The notes: generated from the sequence alone by a model not told the origin. A stretch of 64,000 nucleotides of DNA from Pedobacter sp. MC2016-24 (GCF_015223055.1 NZ_JADFBX010000004.1:434001-498000); one strand, 5' to 3'. Numbered from the stretch's first letter, positions 8,280 to 18,007 are shown. Numbers and translations are program-made.

Positions 8280-11200
8280 ATGCCCAAATTATTTTGTTGG
8301 ATTGGATTGTTATTGAACGTATTGCTATTTCAGTACGAGGATGGCCATGCACAAAAAAATAAAATCGCGTTCAATCACCTGACCGTTGAAAATGGCCTGT
8401 CGCAAAGTAGTGTATTCTCTATTGCCCAGGACAGTGTGGGTTTCATGTGGTTTGGAACCAAAGACGGGTTGAACAAATACAATACGCGTAATTTTGAGGT
8501 TTTTAAAAGAGAAAGGGGAAACCCGAATTCAATAACAACCGGGCAAAATGTCAATGCTTTGTATACCGATCGGTCTGGCCAGCTCTGGATTGGTACGCAT
8601 CGGGGCTTAAACCGCTACATACAGGAAAGCAATTCATTTCAACGTTACGTTAACGATCCTAAAGTTAAAACCAGTTTAAGCTACAATACAGTAAGGGCCA
8701 TTTTCCAGGATAGCAAGGGCAGGATGTGGATTGGTACAGACAGCGGCTTGAATGTATTGGTTAAACCAGACCGCTTTATCCGTTTTATGCCTCAGGCCAA
8801 AGGCAAACCTGGTCTGGCACATTACCTGGTTAAATCTATCGTTGAAGATCAGTATGGAGCCATGTGGATTGGTACCCTGCAGGGACTTACGCGGATGATG
8901 GAAGGTAAAAATGGCTGGACTTTCAAATCTTATTTCCACAATAAAAATAATCCCGAAAGTCTGGCAGATAATGATGTTGCTGTGGTTTACGAAGATCCAA
9001 TGAAGCGCTTGTGGGTAGGTACCCACAATTACGGTCTGGATCTGTTTGATCAGCAAAAACAAAGCTTCAAACATTTTACGGCCAGCAAAGGCAAGCCCAA
9101 TAGCATCAACAGCAATGTGATCCGCAAAATAAAAATGGACCGCAAAGGGAAACTCTGGATTTCTACCTTAAATGGCATTAATATCTATGATCCGGAAACG
9201 GAAAGTTTCAGTGCCTTAAACCACAATCCTGACGACCCGACGAGTTTAAATCAGAATTCCATTTATGACATTCAGCAGGATGTGGATGGATCGATGTGGA
9301 TCGGTACTTTTTATGGGGGCATCAATTTTTACCATTCCAACGCTACGCCTTTTAAAGGTTACAAGTCTACATTAGGTAAAAATGGGCTCAGCAGTAATGT
9401 GGTCAGTGCCATGATTGAAGACCAGGCCCATAACCTGTGGATTGGAACGGAAGCAGAAGGCCTGAATTATTACAACCGCAGTACCGGGAAATTTACCAGC
9501 TTTAAACATGATCCCGAAAACCCAGCTTCACTGAGTTCCAACCTGGTTAAAGATATATCCATTGGTAAGGATGGAAAAGTGTGGATCGGAACCTATGAAG
9601 GCGGCCTGGATTTGTACCAGCCCGGAAGTAACCTGTTTAAACATTACCGGCCAGATAGTACGGATTCCAAAGCGTTAAATTCGAATCGCGTAGTATGTTT
9701 GCTGCATGACCATAACGGGAAACTTTGGATCGGCACCCGGGCGCATGGTGTATTCCTTTACAACGAGCAGGAAAATAATTTCAGTGCTTTTCATCCACCC
9801 ATGTTTGCAAACGACCTGAAATTTATCAGGTATCTGTTTGAAGATGCGAAAAAGCAAATCTGGATTGCCACCAATTCCGGTACTTATATCTTTGATCCCT
9901 TAAGCAATAAGATCAGGAAGTTTGTAACGATCAACAACAGTTTCAAATTCGATGACATCAATATCGTTCAGGAAGACAGCAATGGTGTCATCTGGTTAGG
10001 TAGCTATGATGCCGGTTTAATCCGGTACCAACCCAATCGGCAGGCCATACGTTTTTATAACATGGAACAGGGCCTGCCCAGCAATGTGATATTGGGCATT
10101 TTAGAGGATGATCAGCATAGCCTATGGATCAGTACAGACAATGGTTTATCGAAGTTTGATGGTAAAGTATTTAAAAATTATACCATTGAGGACGGATTGC
10201 CTGGAAACGTATTCAATTACAATTCTTTTTTGAAAGACAGTCGTGGTGAGTTCTTTTTTGGAGGCTATAATGGCCTGATCAGTTTTTTTCCGGCAGAGAT
10301 CAAAGAAAATAACAAAGTTCCAAAGGTTGTTTTTACACGCTTAAGGTTGTTCAATAAAACAGTGGCAATTGACGACGACAGCCAGCTGCTGAAACGGAAT
10401 ATCAATTTAACTGAAGCCTTGACTTTTTCGCATGCCCAGAATATCTTCACCCTGGAGTTTGCCGCGCTGAATTATATCAAATCGGAAAAAAACAGATATG
10501 CCTATAAACTGGAGGGCTTTGATAAGGATTGGAATTTTGTAAATACACCGGCCGCAACCTTTACCAACCTGACGCCCGGGACTTATAAACTGCTGATTAA
10601 GGGAAGCAATAATGACGGGGTTTGGTCAAAAGAACCGGTAGCCATGATGATCTACATTAAACCGCCTTTTTGGAAAACCTGGTGGGCTTATCTTTTCTAT
10701 TTTATGGCACTATCCGGCTTATTGGTTTTAATTTTCAGATACTTCCTGGTGCGTGCAAAACTGAGTAAAGAGCATGAGATTTATCAAATGAAACTCGATT
10801 TCTTTACCAATGTGTCGCATGAGATCAGGACACCTTTAACGTTGATTGTAGGGCCACTGGAACAGTTGATCCAGGATACCCTGGAGTCGCCGGGCTTAAA
10901 CCGCAGATTGCTGACCGTGAAAAAGAATGCTGGTCGTTTAACCCGTTTGGTAAATGAGCTGATGGATTTCAGAAAGCAGGAAGCAGGTAAGTTGGGTCTG
11001 AATGTTTCACCAGAGAACATCGTGAATTTTGCCAAAGAGATATTTTTATCTTTCCAATACCTCGCACTGAAACATCATGTCGATTACCAGTTTGTTTGTG
11101 AGGATGAAGCCATAGAAATTTACTTTGACCATGAACAACTGGAAAAAGTTTTCTTCAACCTGCTGTCCAATGCCTTTAAATTTACACCGGATTATGGCAG

Positions 11201-12359
11201 GATCTCGTTGAAAATACAAAAATCAGGAACCGGCTTTGTCGAAATTACGGTGCTCGACAATGGTAAGGGGATTCCGGAAGACAGCCGGGATAAAATTTTC
11301 ACCAATTTTTACCAGGTGAAAGACCATTTGTCCAGAAATAGTGGCACAGGAATCGGTCTGGCATTATCCAAAAAAATCGCTGAATTGCACCACGGGGATT
11401 TACGCTTATTACCTGGATCTGCAGACCCTGATGCAGCGGTAGAGACCTGTTTTTGTTTGAGGCTACGCACCGGAAAAGCGCACTTTGCCAAAGATGAACT
11501 GATTCCGCAATATGTGCCGGTTGAAAGTCCGCTTTTATACCCGATCCCTCCGGACCTGGATGTACATGAGGGGGCTGAGCCGGCTGATGTTCCTGAACAG
11601 GAAAGGATCACTTTACTGATTGTGGAGGACAATCCTGAAATCAGGGATTTCATCAAACATGCCCTGCGCAAATTTTATGACATTGTAGAAGCTGAAAATG
11701 GCGAACAAGGGGTCAGACTGGCATTTGACCTGATTCCTGACATCATTGTCAGTGATGTGATGATGCCGGAAATGGATGGCCTGGAGTTGTGCCGGACCTT
11801 GAAAACCGATGCCCGGACCAGCCACATTCCGATCATACTGCTGACGGCCAGATCGGGCAATATCCATGAGGTAAGCGGATTAAAAACGGGCGCCGAAGCT
11901 TACATCACCAAACCTTTTAACATCGAAATCCTGCAACTGAACATCAGTAACCTGTTGATGCTGCAATCCAATATGCGGCGGAAGTTCAGTCAGCAAATGA
12001 CCTTACAGCCTTCCAACGTGTTGATCGAATCGACCGACCAGGATTTCCTGAACCGCATTATGGTCATCATCGAGCGCAGCTTTAATGATGAGGAGTTTAA
12101 TGTGAATGTACTGGCTTCTGAGGTGGGGATGAGCACTCCGATTCTGTATAAAAAGATCAAGGCACTGACAGACATGACCGTGAATAACTTCATCAAGTCG
12201 GTTCGGCTGAAAAGAGCGGGCCAGTTGTTACAGCAGCAAAAATATACGGTTTATGAAGTGGCTTATATGGTTGGCTTTAATGATAGCAAATATTTCAGTA
12301 AAGAATTTACCAAACAGTTTGGCAGGACACCTTCTGATTATGCTGCTGAAGAAAATTAG
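8280..12359 (+). CDS. Hybrid two-component system sensor/regulator (HTCS)
   Basis: One-protein glycan sensor and transcription activator of the Bacteroidota HTCS class. Order: signal peptide (1-24); about 14 Reg_prop propeller repeats (recurring MWIGT..GLN units, about 30-720); Y_Y_Y domain (about 735-795); membrane helix (about 803-825, FYFMALSGLLVLIFRYFL); HisKA with H847 in NVSHEIRTPL; HATPase with FFNLLSNAFKFT and DNGKGIP; receiver domain with D1159 in VSDVMMPEMDG and the later Lys in ITKPFN; C-terminal AraC-type helix-turn-helix (about 1262-1358). All phosphorelay residues are present. It probably binds a released oligosaccharide in the periplasm and activates the enzyme genes that begin 93 bases downstream on the same strand. 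Confidence 0.95.
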   Translation: MPKLFCWIGLLLNVLLFQYEDGHAQKNKIAFNHLTVENGLSQSSVFSIAQDSVGFMWFGTKDGLNKYNTRNFEVFKRERGNPNSITTGQNVNALYTDRSGQLWIGTHRGLNRYIQESNSFQRYVNDPKVKTSLSYNTVRAIFQDSKGRMWIGTDSGLNVLVKPDRFIRFMPQAKGKPGLAHYLVKSIVEDQYGAMWIGTLQGLTRMMEGKNGWTFKSYFHNKNNPESLADNDVAVVYEDPMKRLWVGTHNYGLDLFDQQKQSFKHFTASKGKPNSINSNVIRKIKMDRKGKLWISTLNGINIYDPETESFSALNHNPDDPTSLNQNSIYDIQQDVDGSMWIGTFYGGINFYHSNATPFKGYKSTLGKNGLSSNVVSAMIEDQAHNLWIGTEAEGLNYYNRSTGKFTSFKHDPENPASLSSNLVKDISIGKDGKVWIGTYEGGLDLYQPGSNLFKHYRPDSTDSKALNSNRVVCLLHDHNGKLWIGTRAHGVFLYNEQENNFSAFHPPMFANDLKFIRYLFEDAKKQIWIATNSGTYIFDPLSNKIRKFVTINNSFKFDDINIVQEDSNGVIWLGSYDAGLIRYQPNRQAIRFYNMEQGLPSNVILGILEDDQHSLWISTDNGLSKFDGKVFKNYTIEDGLPGNVFNYNSFLKDSRGEFFFGGYNGLISFFPAEIKENNKVPKVVFTRLRLFNKTVAIDDDSQLLKRNINLTEALTFSHAQNIFTLEFAALNYIKSEKNRYAYKLEGFDKDWNFVNTPAATFTNLTPGTYKLLIKGSNNDGVWSKEPVAMMIYIKPPFWKTWWAYLFYFMALSGLLVLIFRYFLVRAKLSKEHEIYQMKLDFFTNVSHEIRTPLTLIVGPLEQLIQDTLESPGLNRRLLTVKKNAGRLTRLVNELMDFRKQEAGKLGLNVSPENIVNFAKEIFLSFQYLALKHHVDYQFVCEDEAIEIYFDHEQLEKVFFNLLSNAFKFTPDYGRISLKIQKSGTGFVEITVLDNGKGIPEDSRDKIFTNFYQVKDHLSRNSGTGIGLALSKKIAELHHGDLRLLPGSADPDAAVETCFCLRLRTGKAHFAKDELIPQYVPVESPLLYPIPPDLDVHEGAEPADVPEQERITLLIVEDNPEIRDFIKHALRKFYDIVEAENGEQGVRLAFDLIPDIIVSDVMMPEMDGLELCRTLKTDARTSHIPIILLTARSGNIHEVSGLKTGAEAYITKPFNIEILQLNISNLLMLQSNMRRKFSQQMTLQPSNVLIESTDQDFLNRIMVIIERSFNDEEFNVNVLASEVGMSTPILYKKIKALTDMTVNNFIKSVRLKRAGQLLQQQKYTVYEVAYMVGFNDSKYFSKEFTKQFGRTPSDYAAEEN

Positions 12360-12424
12360 TGTAAAATGCCAATTTCTTTGAATGTTTGGTCAATAGCGTA
12401 AAGTTAGCCTGGTTACAAAGGCAT

Positions 12425-12432
12425 TATCTTTA
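12425..12432 (+). promoter_or_regulatory. Candidate -7 element before the enzyme operon
   Basis: TATCTTTA differs from TAnnTTTG by the last base and lies 20 bases before the ATG of the first enzyme gene, inside the 93-base gap after the HTCS gene. No clear TTG is found at the usual spacing, so this is weak; an HTCS-activated promoter may not need one. Confidence 0.3.
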
Positions 12433-12452
12433 GCACAACCAAATTATAACCA

Positions 12453-14015
12453 ATGAAAACAGGTTTTCTCAATAGATCGTGCATACCGGTAGCACTGTTT
12501 GTCGGCTCAATGCTCAGTCATGCTGTGCAGGCACAGCAAATCGCTCCAGCGGCAAAATCCGAATGGGTAACTATAAACCCGGACGGGAAACTCCATTATA
12601 AAACTTTAAAAGGGGGCGACAGGATCATGGATTTTTCTGATGCCGGATATATGGGTGGAGGGGTTAGCATACCCAATCCAGCGGTAAAGATCAGCTTAAA
12701 CCCTGTGCCTGGCGACAATTCGAAAGCGATTCAGGACGCCATTGATGCCCTTTCAAAAATGCCCTTGCAAAATGGCTTTAGGGGAGCGGTACTTTTAAAG
12801 CCAGGAATTTACAATTGTGAACAGGCCATTGTGATCCAGACTAGCGGGGTGGTATTGCGTGGAAGCGGTAGTACAGCCGATGGAACAGTGCTCAACATGA
12901 CCGGGAAGCCACATGCATGTGTGCTGATTAAAGGCAATGCATGGACAAAAACCATGGGTAAACCTACTTTTCTGGCAGATGCCTATGTACCTTCAGCAGC
13001 AATAACGTTTAAATTAAATGAGGTGTCTGGCCTGGCTGCAGGGGATACCATCCACATCAGCAAACCCGTAACGCCTGCCTGGTTGAGCTTTATGGGCATG
13101 GATACGCTTACACGAAATGGCAAGCCTCAAACCTGGATTACAGGCGAGATCAATACCGATCGGATCATCCGTAAAATAGAAAACCATACGATCACCATTG
13201 ATGTTCCTTTAACCGATAATTATGATGCCCGGTATTTGGGAAGGAATGGAGTTGCGGTAACTAAAATTTCTTCAGGTGGAGCAATTGCCCAGGTCGGGAT
13301 AGAAAATTTAAGAATGGTCTCTCCGGATCAAACCGGCACCATCGATGAAGCACATCATAAGGCTTTTTCCATCAGCGGTGCATCTGACGCCTGGGCCAGA
13401 AACATAGCGGTATTTAATACCGTAAACAGCATCAATGTGACGGGGCGGAGGATTACACTTGATCAGATCAGTATTGTACACAATTTAGCTACAACAGGCG
13501 CTGCAAAGCCTGCAGATTTAAACGGCTCAGGTCAGCAGATTTTATTCAACAATTGCAGCATTACCGGTGATAATGTTTTTTTCTTTGCGACTGGCGCCAA
13601 GGTAACTGGCCCCATTGTACTGTTGAACTGTGTTTTCAAGGGCAACGGCTGGATTCAGCCACACCAACGCTGGGCTACAGGCTTACTCATCGACAATTGC
13701 CAGGTACCGGATGGCGGAATTGATTTCATGAACCGCGGTGCCATGGGCTCAGGTCATGGCTGGTCAATAGGCTGGGCGGTAGCCTGGAACTGTAAAGCCA
13801 GATCTTTTTTAAATCAGCAACCTCCAGGTGCCGCAAATTGGGTCATCGGAAGTACAGGTGAGCATCAGCGTAAACCCATGCCATTTTTTAAAGGCCCAAT
13901 GGTTACCGAAGGGTTTTACGATTCATCAGACAAGCCTGTGGCACCTGCCAGTTTGTATTTGAGTCAGTTGCAGGAACGTTTGGGTGCAGCAGCGCTTAAA
14001 AATATTGGCTATTAA
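12453..14015 (+). CDS. Secreted right-handed beta-helix protein, pectate-lyase superfamily (activity unassigned)
   Basis: A 520-residue exported protein (signal peptide ending near HAVQAQ). After a short N-terminal cap it has the pectate-lyase-superfamily opening: DNSKAIQDAIDALSKMP, GFRGAVLLKPGIYNC, SGVVLRGSGSTADGTVL. Helical coils then carry repeated short beta strands. The C-terminal third has HQRWATG, MNRGAMGSGHGWS and WNCKAR, shared with the minus-strand protein at 45101-46618 (HHRWATG, RGNWGSGHGWS, WNCK). The two are therefore homologous. No experimentally defined lyase or hydrolase active site could be matched. It is the first gene of the fucosidase operon, so a role in cleaving or debranching the target glycan is inferred. 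Lyase, hydrolase and epimerase are all possible. Confidence 0.8.
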   Translation: MKTGFLNRSCIPVALFVGSMLSHAVQAQQIAPAAKSEWVTINPDGKLHYKTLKGGDRIMDFSDAGYMGGGVSIPNPAVKISLNPVPGDNSKAIQDAIDALSKMPLQNGFRGAVLLKPGIYNCEQAIVIQTSGVVLRGSGSTADGTVLNMTGKPHACVLIKGNAWTKTMGKPTFLADAYVPSAAITFKLNEVSGLAAGDTIHISKPVTPAWLSFMGMDTLTRNGKPQTWITGEINTDRIIRKIENHTITIDVPLTDNYDARYLGRNGVAVTKISSGGAIAQVGIENLRMVSPDQTGTIDEAHHKAFSISGASDAWARNIAVFNTVNSINVTGRRITLDQISIVHNLATTGAAKPADLNGSGQQILFNNCSITGDNVFFFATGAKVTGPIVLLNCVFKGNGWIQPHQRWATGLLIDNCQVPDGGIDFMNRGAMGSGHGWSIGWAVAWNCKARSFLNQQPPGAANWVIGSTGEHQRKPMPFFKGPMVTEGFYDSSDKPVAPASLYLSQLQERLGAAALKNIGY

Positions 14016-14043
14016 TTATTTGAGCAATTTTATAGTATAATTT

Positions 14044-15846
14044 ATGAAGAAGGTAAAACTGACAACTAAAACATTGCTGACATTGGCCTTGCTCGCTGCA
14101 GCAAATCCGGTAACGCGGGCCCAAACGATGGACGAGATGTGGGATAGCAGTGTGTCTGGTAAAGAGAACCCCAATTTAAAATGGTTTAAGGAAGCTAAAT
14201 TTGGCATGTTTATCCATTGGGGCTTATATGCTAAACTGGCCGGAGAGTGGAAAGGAAAACGTTATTACGGTAGTGGTGAATGGATCATGAGCCAGGCCCG
14301 GATACCGGTAGCGGAATATAAACAAGCGGCACAAACTTTCAACCCGGTTAAATTTAATGCCGATGAATGGGCACAACTGGCCAAAGATGCGGGAATTAAA
14401 TACATGGTCATTACAGCCAAACACCACGAAGGTTTTTCGATGTTTGATAGTAAAGTGAGCGATTTTGACATCGTAGATGCTACGCCTTATAAGCAAGATC
14501 CCATGAAGGCATTGTCGGCAGCTACCCGAAAAAGAGGTGTTCAGTTCGGGTTTTACTACTCCCAGTTCCAGGATTGGTATGAACCCAATGGTGGCAAAAA
14601 CAGTTGGGACTTTGACGAATCGAAAAAAGACTACCAGAAATATTATCAGGAAAAGGCCATTCCGCAACTCAAAGAATTGCTGAGCAATTACGGCCCTTTG
14701 GGTATCGTCTGGTTTGATACACCAGGTGGTATGACCAAAGAACAGACCCAGGGTTTTGTCAATGAACTCCGCGTTTTACAACCCAAAAGTTTATTCAGCA
14801 GCCGCGTAGGTCAGGGTTTAGGCGATTACCGCGATTTTGGAGATTCTGAGGTACCCGCAACACCAATTAAAGGGGCCTGGGAATCCATTTATACCCATAA
14901 CGATTCCTGGGGTTACATCAAACACGATATGAATTTCAAAACCCCGACTGAGATCATCCGCCTATTGGCCAATGTGGCTTCAAAAGGTGGAAACCTGATG
15001 CTCAATGTTGGTCCGGATGGGGAGGGCAATATACCAGAATACTCAGTTAAGTTTTTACGTGAAACAGGTAAATGGCTGGATAAAAATGGCGAGAGTATTT
15101 ACAGCAGTACCTACGGATTGATTCCTGCACAACCCTGGGGTGTGAGTACTTCAAAACCTGGTAAACAATACCTCCATGTATTACACCGGCCAGTCAATGG
15201 AAAATTACTGGTACCGGATTTCAAAGGAAAGCTGAGTAAGGTGTATGCGCTTGCTGATGGTAAAAACCTGGTCTGGAAAAAAACTGGTAACGACATCTGG
15301 ATTGACTTACCTGCTATTGATGCAGATGCGGCAAATACCGTGTTTGTTATGGAGTTCTCGGGTAAAGTGCCTGATTATAATCTGAATGTGCCCGTTACCG
15401 TTTCTAACCAGTATCCGGAGAATATGGTGGAAGCTACTTTTGCTAAGCTTAAAGGTGCAGCGAAAATTCAGAGCCTGACCTATAGTCATTATTATGGTGA
15501 CTGGAAGCATACCATATGTGTAACAGACCTGAAAAATAAAAGCGATGAAGCTGACTTTTCCATTCGGGTGACGGAGCCTGGGGTGTATAAAATTGCCCTG
15601 GAGTATTCTTGTTCACCTGAAAGTGCCAAACAGGAGGGTAGCCTGACGGTCAACGATCAGGAGTTCCTGTTCCGGACCTTAAGAACTTCTGATTTCGATA
15701 AGAAAGCGCCTTTACCCTTCATCAAACACACCATTGCTACGACTACCTTTACTAAAGCTGGGGTGTACCAGATCCGCATTCATCCGCTTCAGGATGGGCT
15801 GGAATTGTTCAGGTTGAAATCGGTATCGCTGGATCCGGTACTGTAA
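14044..15846 (+). CDS. Alpha-L-fucosidase, GH29 (first copy)
   Basis: Exported exo-enzyme that removes terminal alpha-L-fucose. Signal peptide to about residue 27. The TIM barrel opens with KFGMFIHWGLYAKLAGEWKG, followed by YMVITAKHHEGFSMFDSKVS. The nucleophile is D225 in GIVWFDTPGG. GGNLMLNVGPDGEG closes the barrel. Residues after about 470 form an additional beta-rich C-terminal region. The total of 600 residues is longer than the minimal family. It lies 28 bases after the beta-helix gene and 7 bases before the hydrolase gene, in one operon. Two more GH29 copies occur in the window, with different active-site surroundings, suggesting different linkage preferences. Confidence 0.93.
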   Translation: MKKVKLTTKTLLTLALLAAANPVTRAQTMDEMWDSSVSGKENPNLKWFKEAKFGMFIHWGLYAKLAGEWKGKRYYGSGEWIMSQARIPVAEYKQAAQTFNPVKFNADEWAQLAKDAGIKYMVITAKHHEGFSMFDSKVSDFDIVDATPYKQDPMKALSAATRKRGVQFGFYYSQFQDWYEPNGGKNSWDFDESKKDYQKYYQEKAIPQLKELLSNYGPLGIVWFDTPGGMTKEQTQGFVNELRVLQPKSLFSSRVGQGLGDYRDFGDSEVPATPIKGAWESIYTHNDSWGYIKHDMNFKTPTEIIRLLANVASKGGNLMLNVGPDGEGNIPEYSVKFLRETGKWLDKNGESIYSSTYGLIPAQPWGVSTSKPGKQYLHVLHRPVNGKLLVPDFKGKLSKVYALADGKNLVWKKTGNDIWIDLPAIDADAANTVFVMEFSGKVPDYNLNVPVTVSNQYPENMVEATFAKLKGAAKIQSLTYSHYYGDWKHTICVTDLKNKSDEADFSIRVTEPGVYKIALEYSCSPESAKQEGSLTVNDQEFLFRTLRTSDFDKKAPLPFIKHTIATTTFTKAGVYQIRIHPLQDGLELFRLKSVSLDPVL

Positions 15847-15853
15847 TTACAAG

Positions 15854-16726
15854 ATGATGAAAACACATAACCCTGTCGCGGCCATACTATGTACACTTAT
15901 TTTGAGTGTGTCTTCCATTTGTTCCGCGCAAATTAAGGGAACTATCTGGGATGTCAGAGACATCTATCAAATCCCCCCATATCAAACACTAAGTGCCGAT
16001 TCTGCCCTCGAAATCATCTACCAGGGATTGAAATACAAAGGTCGACCGCAAAATGTATATGCCTATTATGCGAGTCCGGGTACACTAAAGGGCGACCGCG
16101 CTAAAGATAAAAACCTGCCGGCAGTGGTGCTTGTGCATGGCGGTGGCGGTACTGCTTTTAAAAAGTGGGCGATCATGTGGGCCAAAAAAGGTTACGCGGC
16201 AATCGCAATGGATTTGAGAGGGAATGATGGTACTAAAAAACACATAGCAGGAGGCTTTGACGAACCAGACGGACAAACGCCTTATTTTACCATTACTCCC
16301 GGACTAAATGAACAATGGATGTATCAGGCGGTTGCTGATGTGATTCTTGCCCACAACCTGATCCGCAGCTTTAAGGAAGTGGATCCGAAGCGTACCGCAC
16401 TAACGGGGATCAGCTGGGGCGGCATCATCACTTGTTTGCTGGCTGGGATCGACGATAGGTATCAGGCTGCAGTTCCGGTATATGGTTGTGGATATTTGTT
16501 CGAAAACAGTGAAATGCGCAAAAGTCTGGATCTGCTGAATGCTGCCGACCGCAATACCTGGGTTACACAGTACGACCCGTCAGAATACCTGGCAAAGGCT
16601 AAAATGCCCATGCTTTTCATCAATGGTACCAATGACGGTCATTTCTTTCTGAACAGTTATGCAAAAACTTACAACCTGGTTAAAAATAGAAATCTTTCTG
16701 TTAAAATCGGGCTCAAAAATAATTAA
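15854..16726 (+). CDS. Secreted alpha/beta hydrolase (dienelactone hydrolase/acetyl-esterase-like), apparently C-terminally truncated
   Basis: Exported alpha/beta-hydrolase-fold protein. Signal peptide ends near SICSAQ. The oxyanion region is VVLVHGGGG, the nucleophile Ser is in TALTGISWGGIITCLL, and the acid Asp is in FINGTNDGHF. Related enzymes continue with a segment carrying the catalytic His; here the frame ends as KIGLKNN directly after that strand. The protein is 290 residues and lacks a recognisable catalytic His, so it may be inactive. A coding-like stretch in another frame follows immediately (16723-16824), consistent with a deletion joining two genes. If complete relatives are deacylases, the ancestral role was probably ester removal from the glycan. 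Start chosen at the first ATG, 7 bases after the GH29 stop. Confidence 0.65.
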   Translation: MMKTHNPVAAILCTLILSVSSICSAQIKGTIWDVRDIYQIPPYQTLSADSALEIIYQGLKYKGRPQNVYAYYASPGTLKGDRAKDKNLPAVVLVHGGGGTAFKKWAIMWAKKGYAAIAMDLRGNDGTKKHIAGGFDEPDGQTPYFTITPGLNEQWMYQAVADVILAHNLIRSFKEVDPKRTALTGISWGGIITCLLAGIDDRYQAAVPVYGCGYLFENSEMRKSLDLLNAADRNTWVTQYDPSEYLAKAKMPMLFINGTNDGHFFLNSYAKTYNLVKNRNLSVKIGLKNN

Positions 16727-16824
16727 GCTTATCCATAAAGCCTGCTGAACTGCTGAGCGGTAAACGGTTTTCTTTTGATACCAAAAGCGATGAGCGACTG
16801 GAGCTGCAGCCAGTCCTGAACTAG
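16723..16824 (+). pseudogene. Possible 3' remnant of a second gene after the truncated hydrolase
   Basis: In a frame different from the hydrolase, 33 sense codons run to a TAG, with protein-like composition (IKPAELLSGKRFSFDTKS, then DERLELQPVLN). There is no start codon and the frame is closed upstream at 16702 and 16720. It reads like the tail of a carbohydrate-active enzyme gene, but I cannot name the family. Confidence 0.35.
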
Positions 16825-17027
16825 ACTGCGAATCAATTGATATATTTATACCGCATTTGATTCGGTACTGGTCCCTTAATTTTAAAATTGCCTGCATAAA
16901 CTCCATAAAATATGCCTCTGGTAGCGTTTATGCAGGTAATTTAAGATTCTCCCCCTCTTTGTTTAAGCATTTCACCCCTTGAAGATTTCGCCTTCGCTTA
17001 AATTAGCCTTACCAAATATATACAGTT
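16825..17027. other. Non-coding gap before the AraC gene
   Basis: Together with the remnant just upstream this makes about 300 bases without an intact gene. It holds the inverted repeat at 16887-16940. No other feature was recognised. Confidence 0.6.
16887..16940. repeat. 15-base inverted repeat, 24-base spacer, upstream of the AraC gene
   Basis: Left arm ATTGCCTGCATAAAC (16887-16901) and right arm GTTTATGCAGGTAAT (16926-16940) pair at 14 of 15 positions. It ends 87 bases before the AraC start. It may be an operator for the regulator or a scar of the rearrangement that damaged the upstream hydrolase gene. No T run follows, so a terminator is less likely. Confidence 0.6.
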
Positions 17028-17903
17028 ATGAAAGCACAACTACTTAAAGTTTCATTAGAGCCTGCTCAATCATTTAGTGTAAGGCAGGATTTGCAACCTT
17101 CTATTAACAACAAATGGCACTACCATCAGGAAATTGAGTTGATCTATTTCAATAATGGTGATGGAACACAGTTTATTGGGGATAGCATCAAAAGGTTCAA
17201 GTCTGGCGACATTGTTTTGTTGGGTGCCAACCTGCCACACTATTGGCGGTTTGATGATGTTTATTTTGATGAAGTAAATCCCGCCCCGGCGGATGTAAGG
17301 GTAGCACATTTTAGCAACCAGTTGTTCGGCGATTTCTTTTTGAACCTGCCAGAAAACAAATTACTGAAAGATATATTGGAAAAAGCAAAGCGCGGCGTAA
17401 AGATTACCGGCCCTAATAAGGAGCAGGTGGCGGAGCTGATCACAAAAATGCTGACTGCTGAAGGCACCGAAAGGATCATCATTTTGATGCAGGCCCTGAT
17501 GGAAATTGCCAAATCAACACAGTTGGAGGTACTGTCTTCTGTCGGCTTTCATTACGACCTTGAAATGGTGGAGAAAGACAGGATCAATGACATATATGAT
17601 TATACCTACGCCAATTTTAAAAATAAGATCTATCTCGAGGAGATAGCCGAAGTGGCTCGGATTAGTCCGAATTCCTTTTGCCGTTATTTTAAATCGCGTA
17701 CGCGTAAAACCTATTCTCAGTTTCTGATTGAGGTAAAGGTAGGCCAGGCTTGTAAGTTGCTGATTGAACACAGCCTCAATTTGAAGCAGGTATGTTACAA
17801 CAGTGGCTTTAACAACTTTGCCAGTTTCCACAAGTGCTTTAAAAAGATTACAGGTAAAAGCCCGCTCTGTTACCAAAAAGAGTTTGTTACGGCCTGTGCA
17901 TAA
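17028..17903 (+). CDS. AraC-family transcriptional regulator with cupin sensor domain
   Basis: A 291-residue cytoplasmic regulator. The N-terminal half is an AraC-type cupin (KWHYHQEIELIYFNNGDG, then SGDIVLLGANLPHYWRF). The C-terminal 100 residues hold two helix-turn-helix units (YLEEIAEVARISPNSFCRYF and LNLKQVCYNSGFNNFASFHK). The cupin histidines suggest a small sugar or metal-assisted ligand; the ligand is not predictable. It lies in the middle of the fucosidase cluster, upstream of GH2 and the GH95 pair on the same strand, so it probably tunes those genes in addition to the HTCS. Confidence 0.9.
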   Translation: MKAQLLKVSLEPAQSFSVRQDLQPSINNKWHYHQEIELIYFNNGDGTQFIGDSIKRFKSGDIVLLGANLPHYWRFDDVYFDEVNPAPADVRVAHFSNQLFGDFFLNLPENKLLKDILEKAKRGVKITGPNKEQVAELITKMLTAEGTERIIILMQALMEIAKSTQLEVLSSVGFHYDLEMVEKDRINDIYDYTYANFKNKIYLEEIAEVARISPNSFCRYFKSRTRKTYSQFLIEVKVGQACKLLIEHSLNLKQVCYNSGFNNFASFHKCFKKITGKSPLCYQKEFVTACA

Positions 17904-18007
17904 TATTTGACCTGGTTTTGATAGGTGTTTTGCAGGCATATGCTAAAATAGTTGATGAATACGCCAAAAGCGCAAAATAAAAACCAAATGCGAATGATCA
18001 ATTTAGC

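Noticed and set aside
9000..10100. Tandem DNA repeat array
   Set aside because: The repetition is at protein level (propeller units of the sensor) and the DNA copies are strongly diverged.
14224..14667. Open frame of 147 codons on the minus strand
   Set aside because: Fully antisense to the first GH29 gene, whose catalytic motifs are clear.
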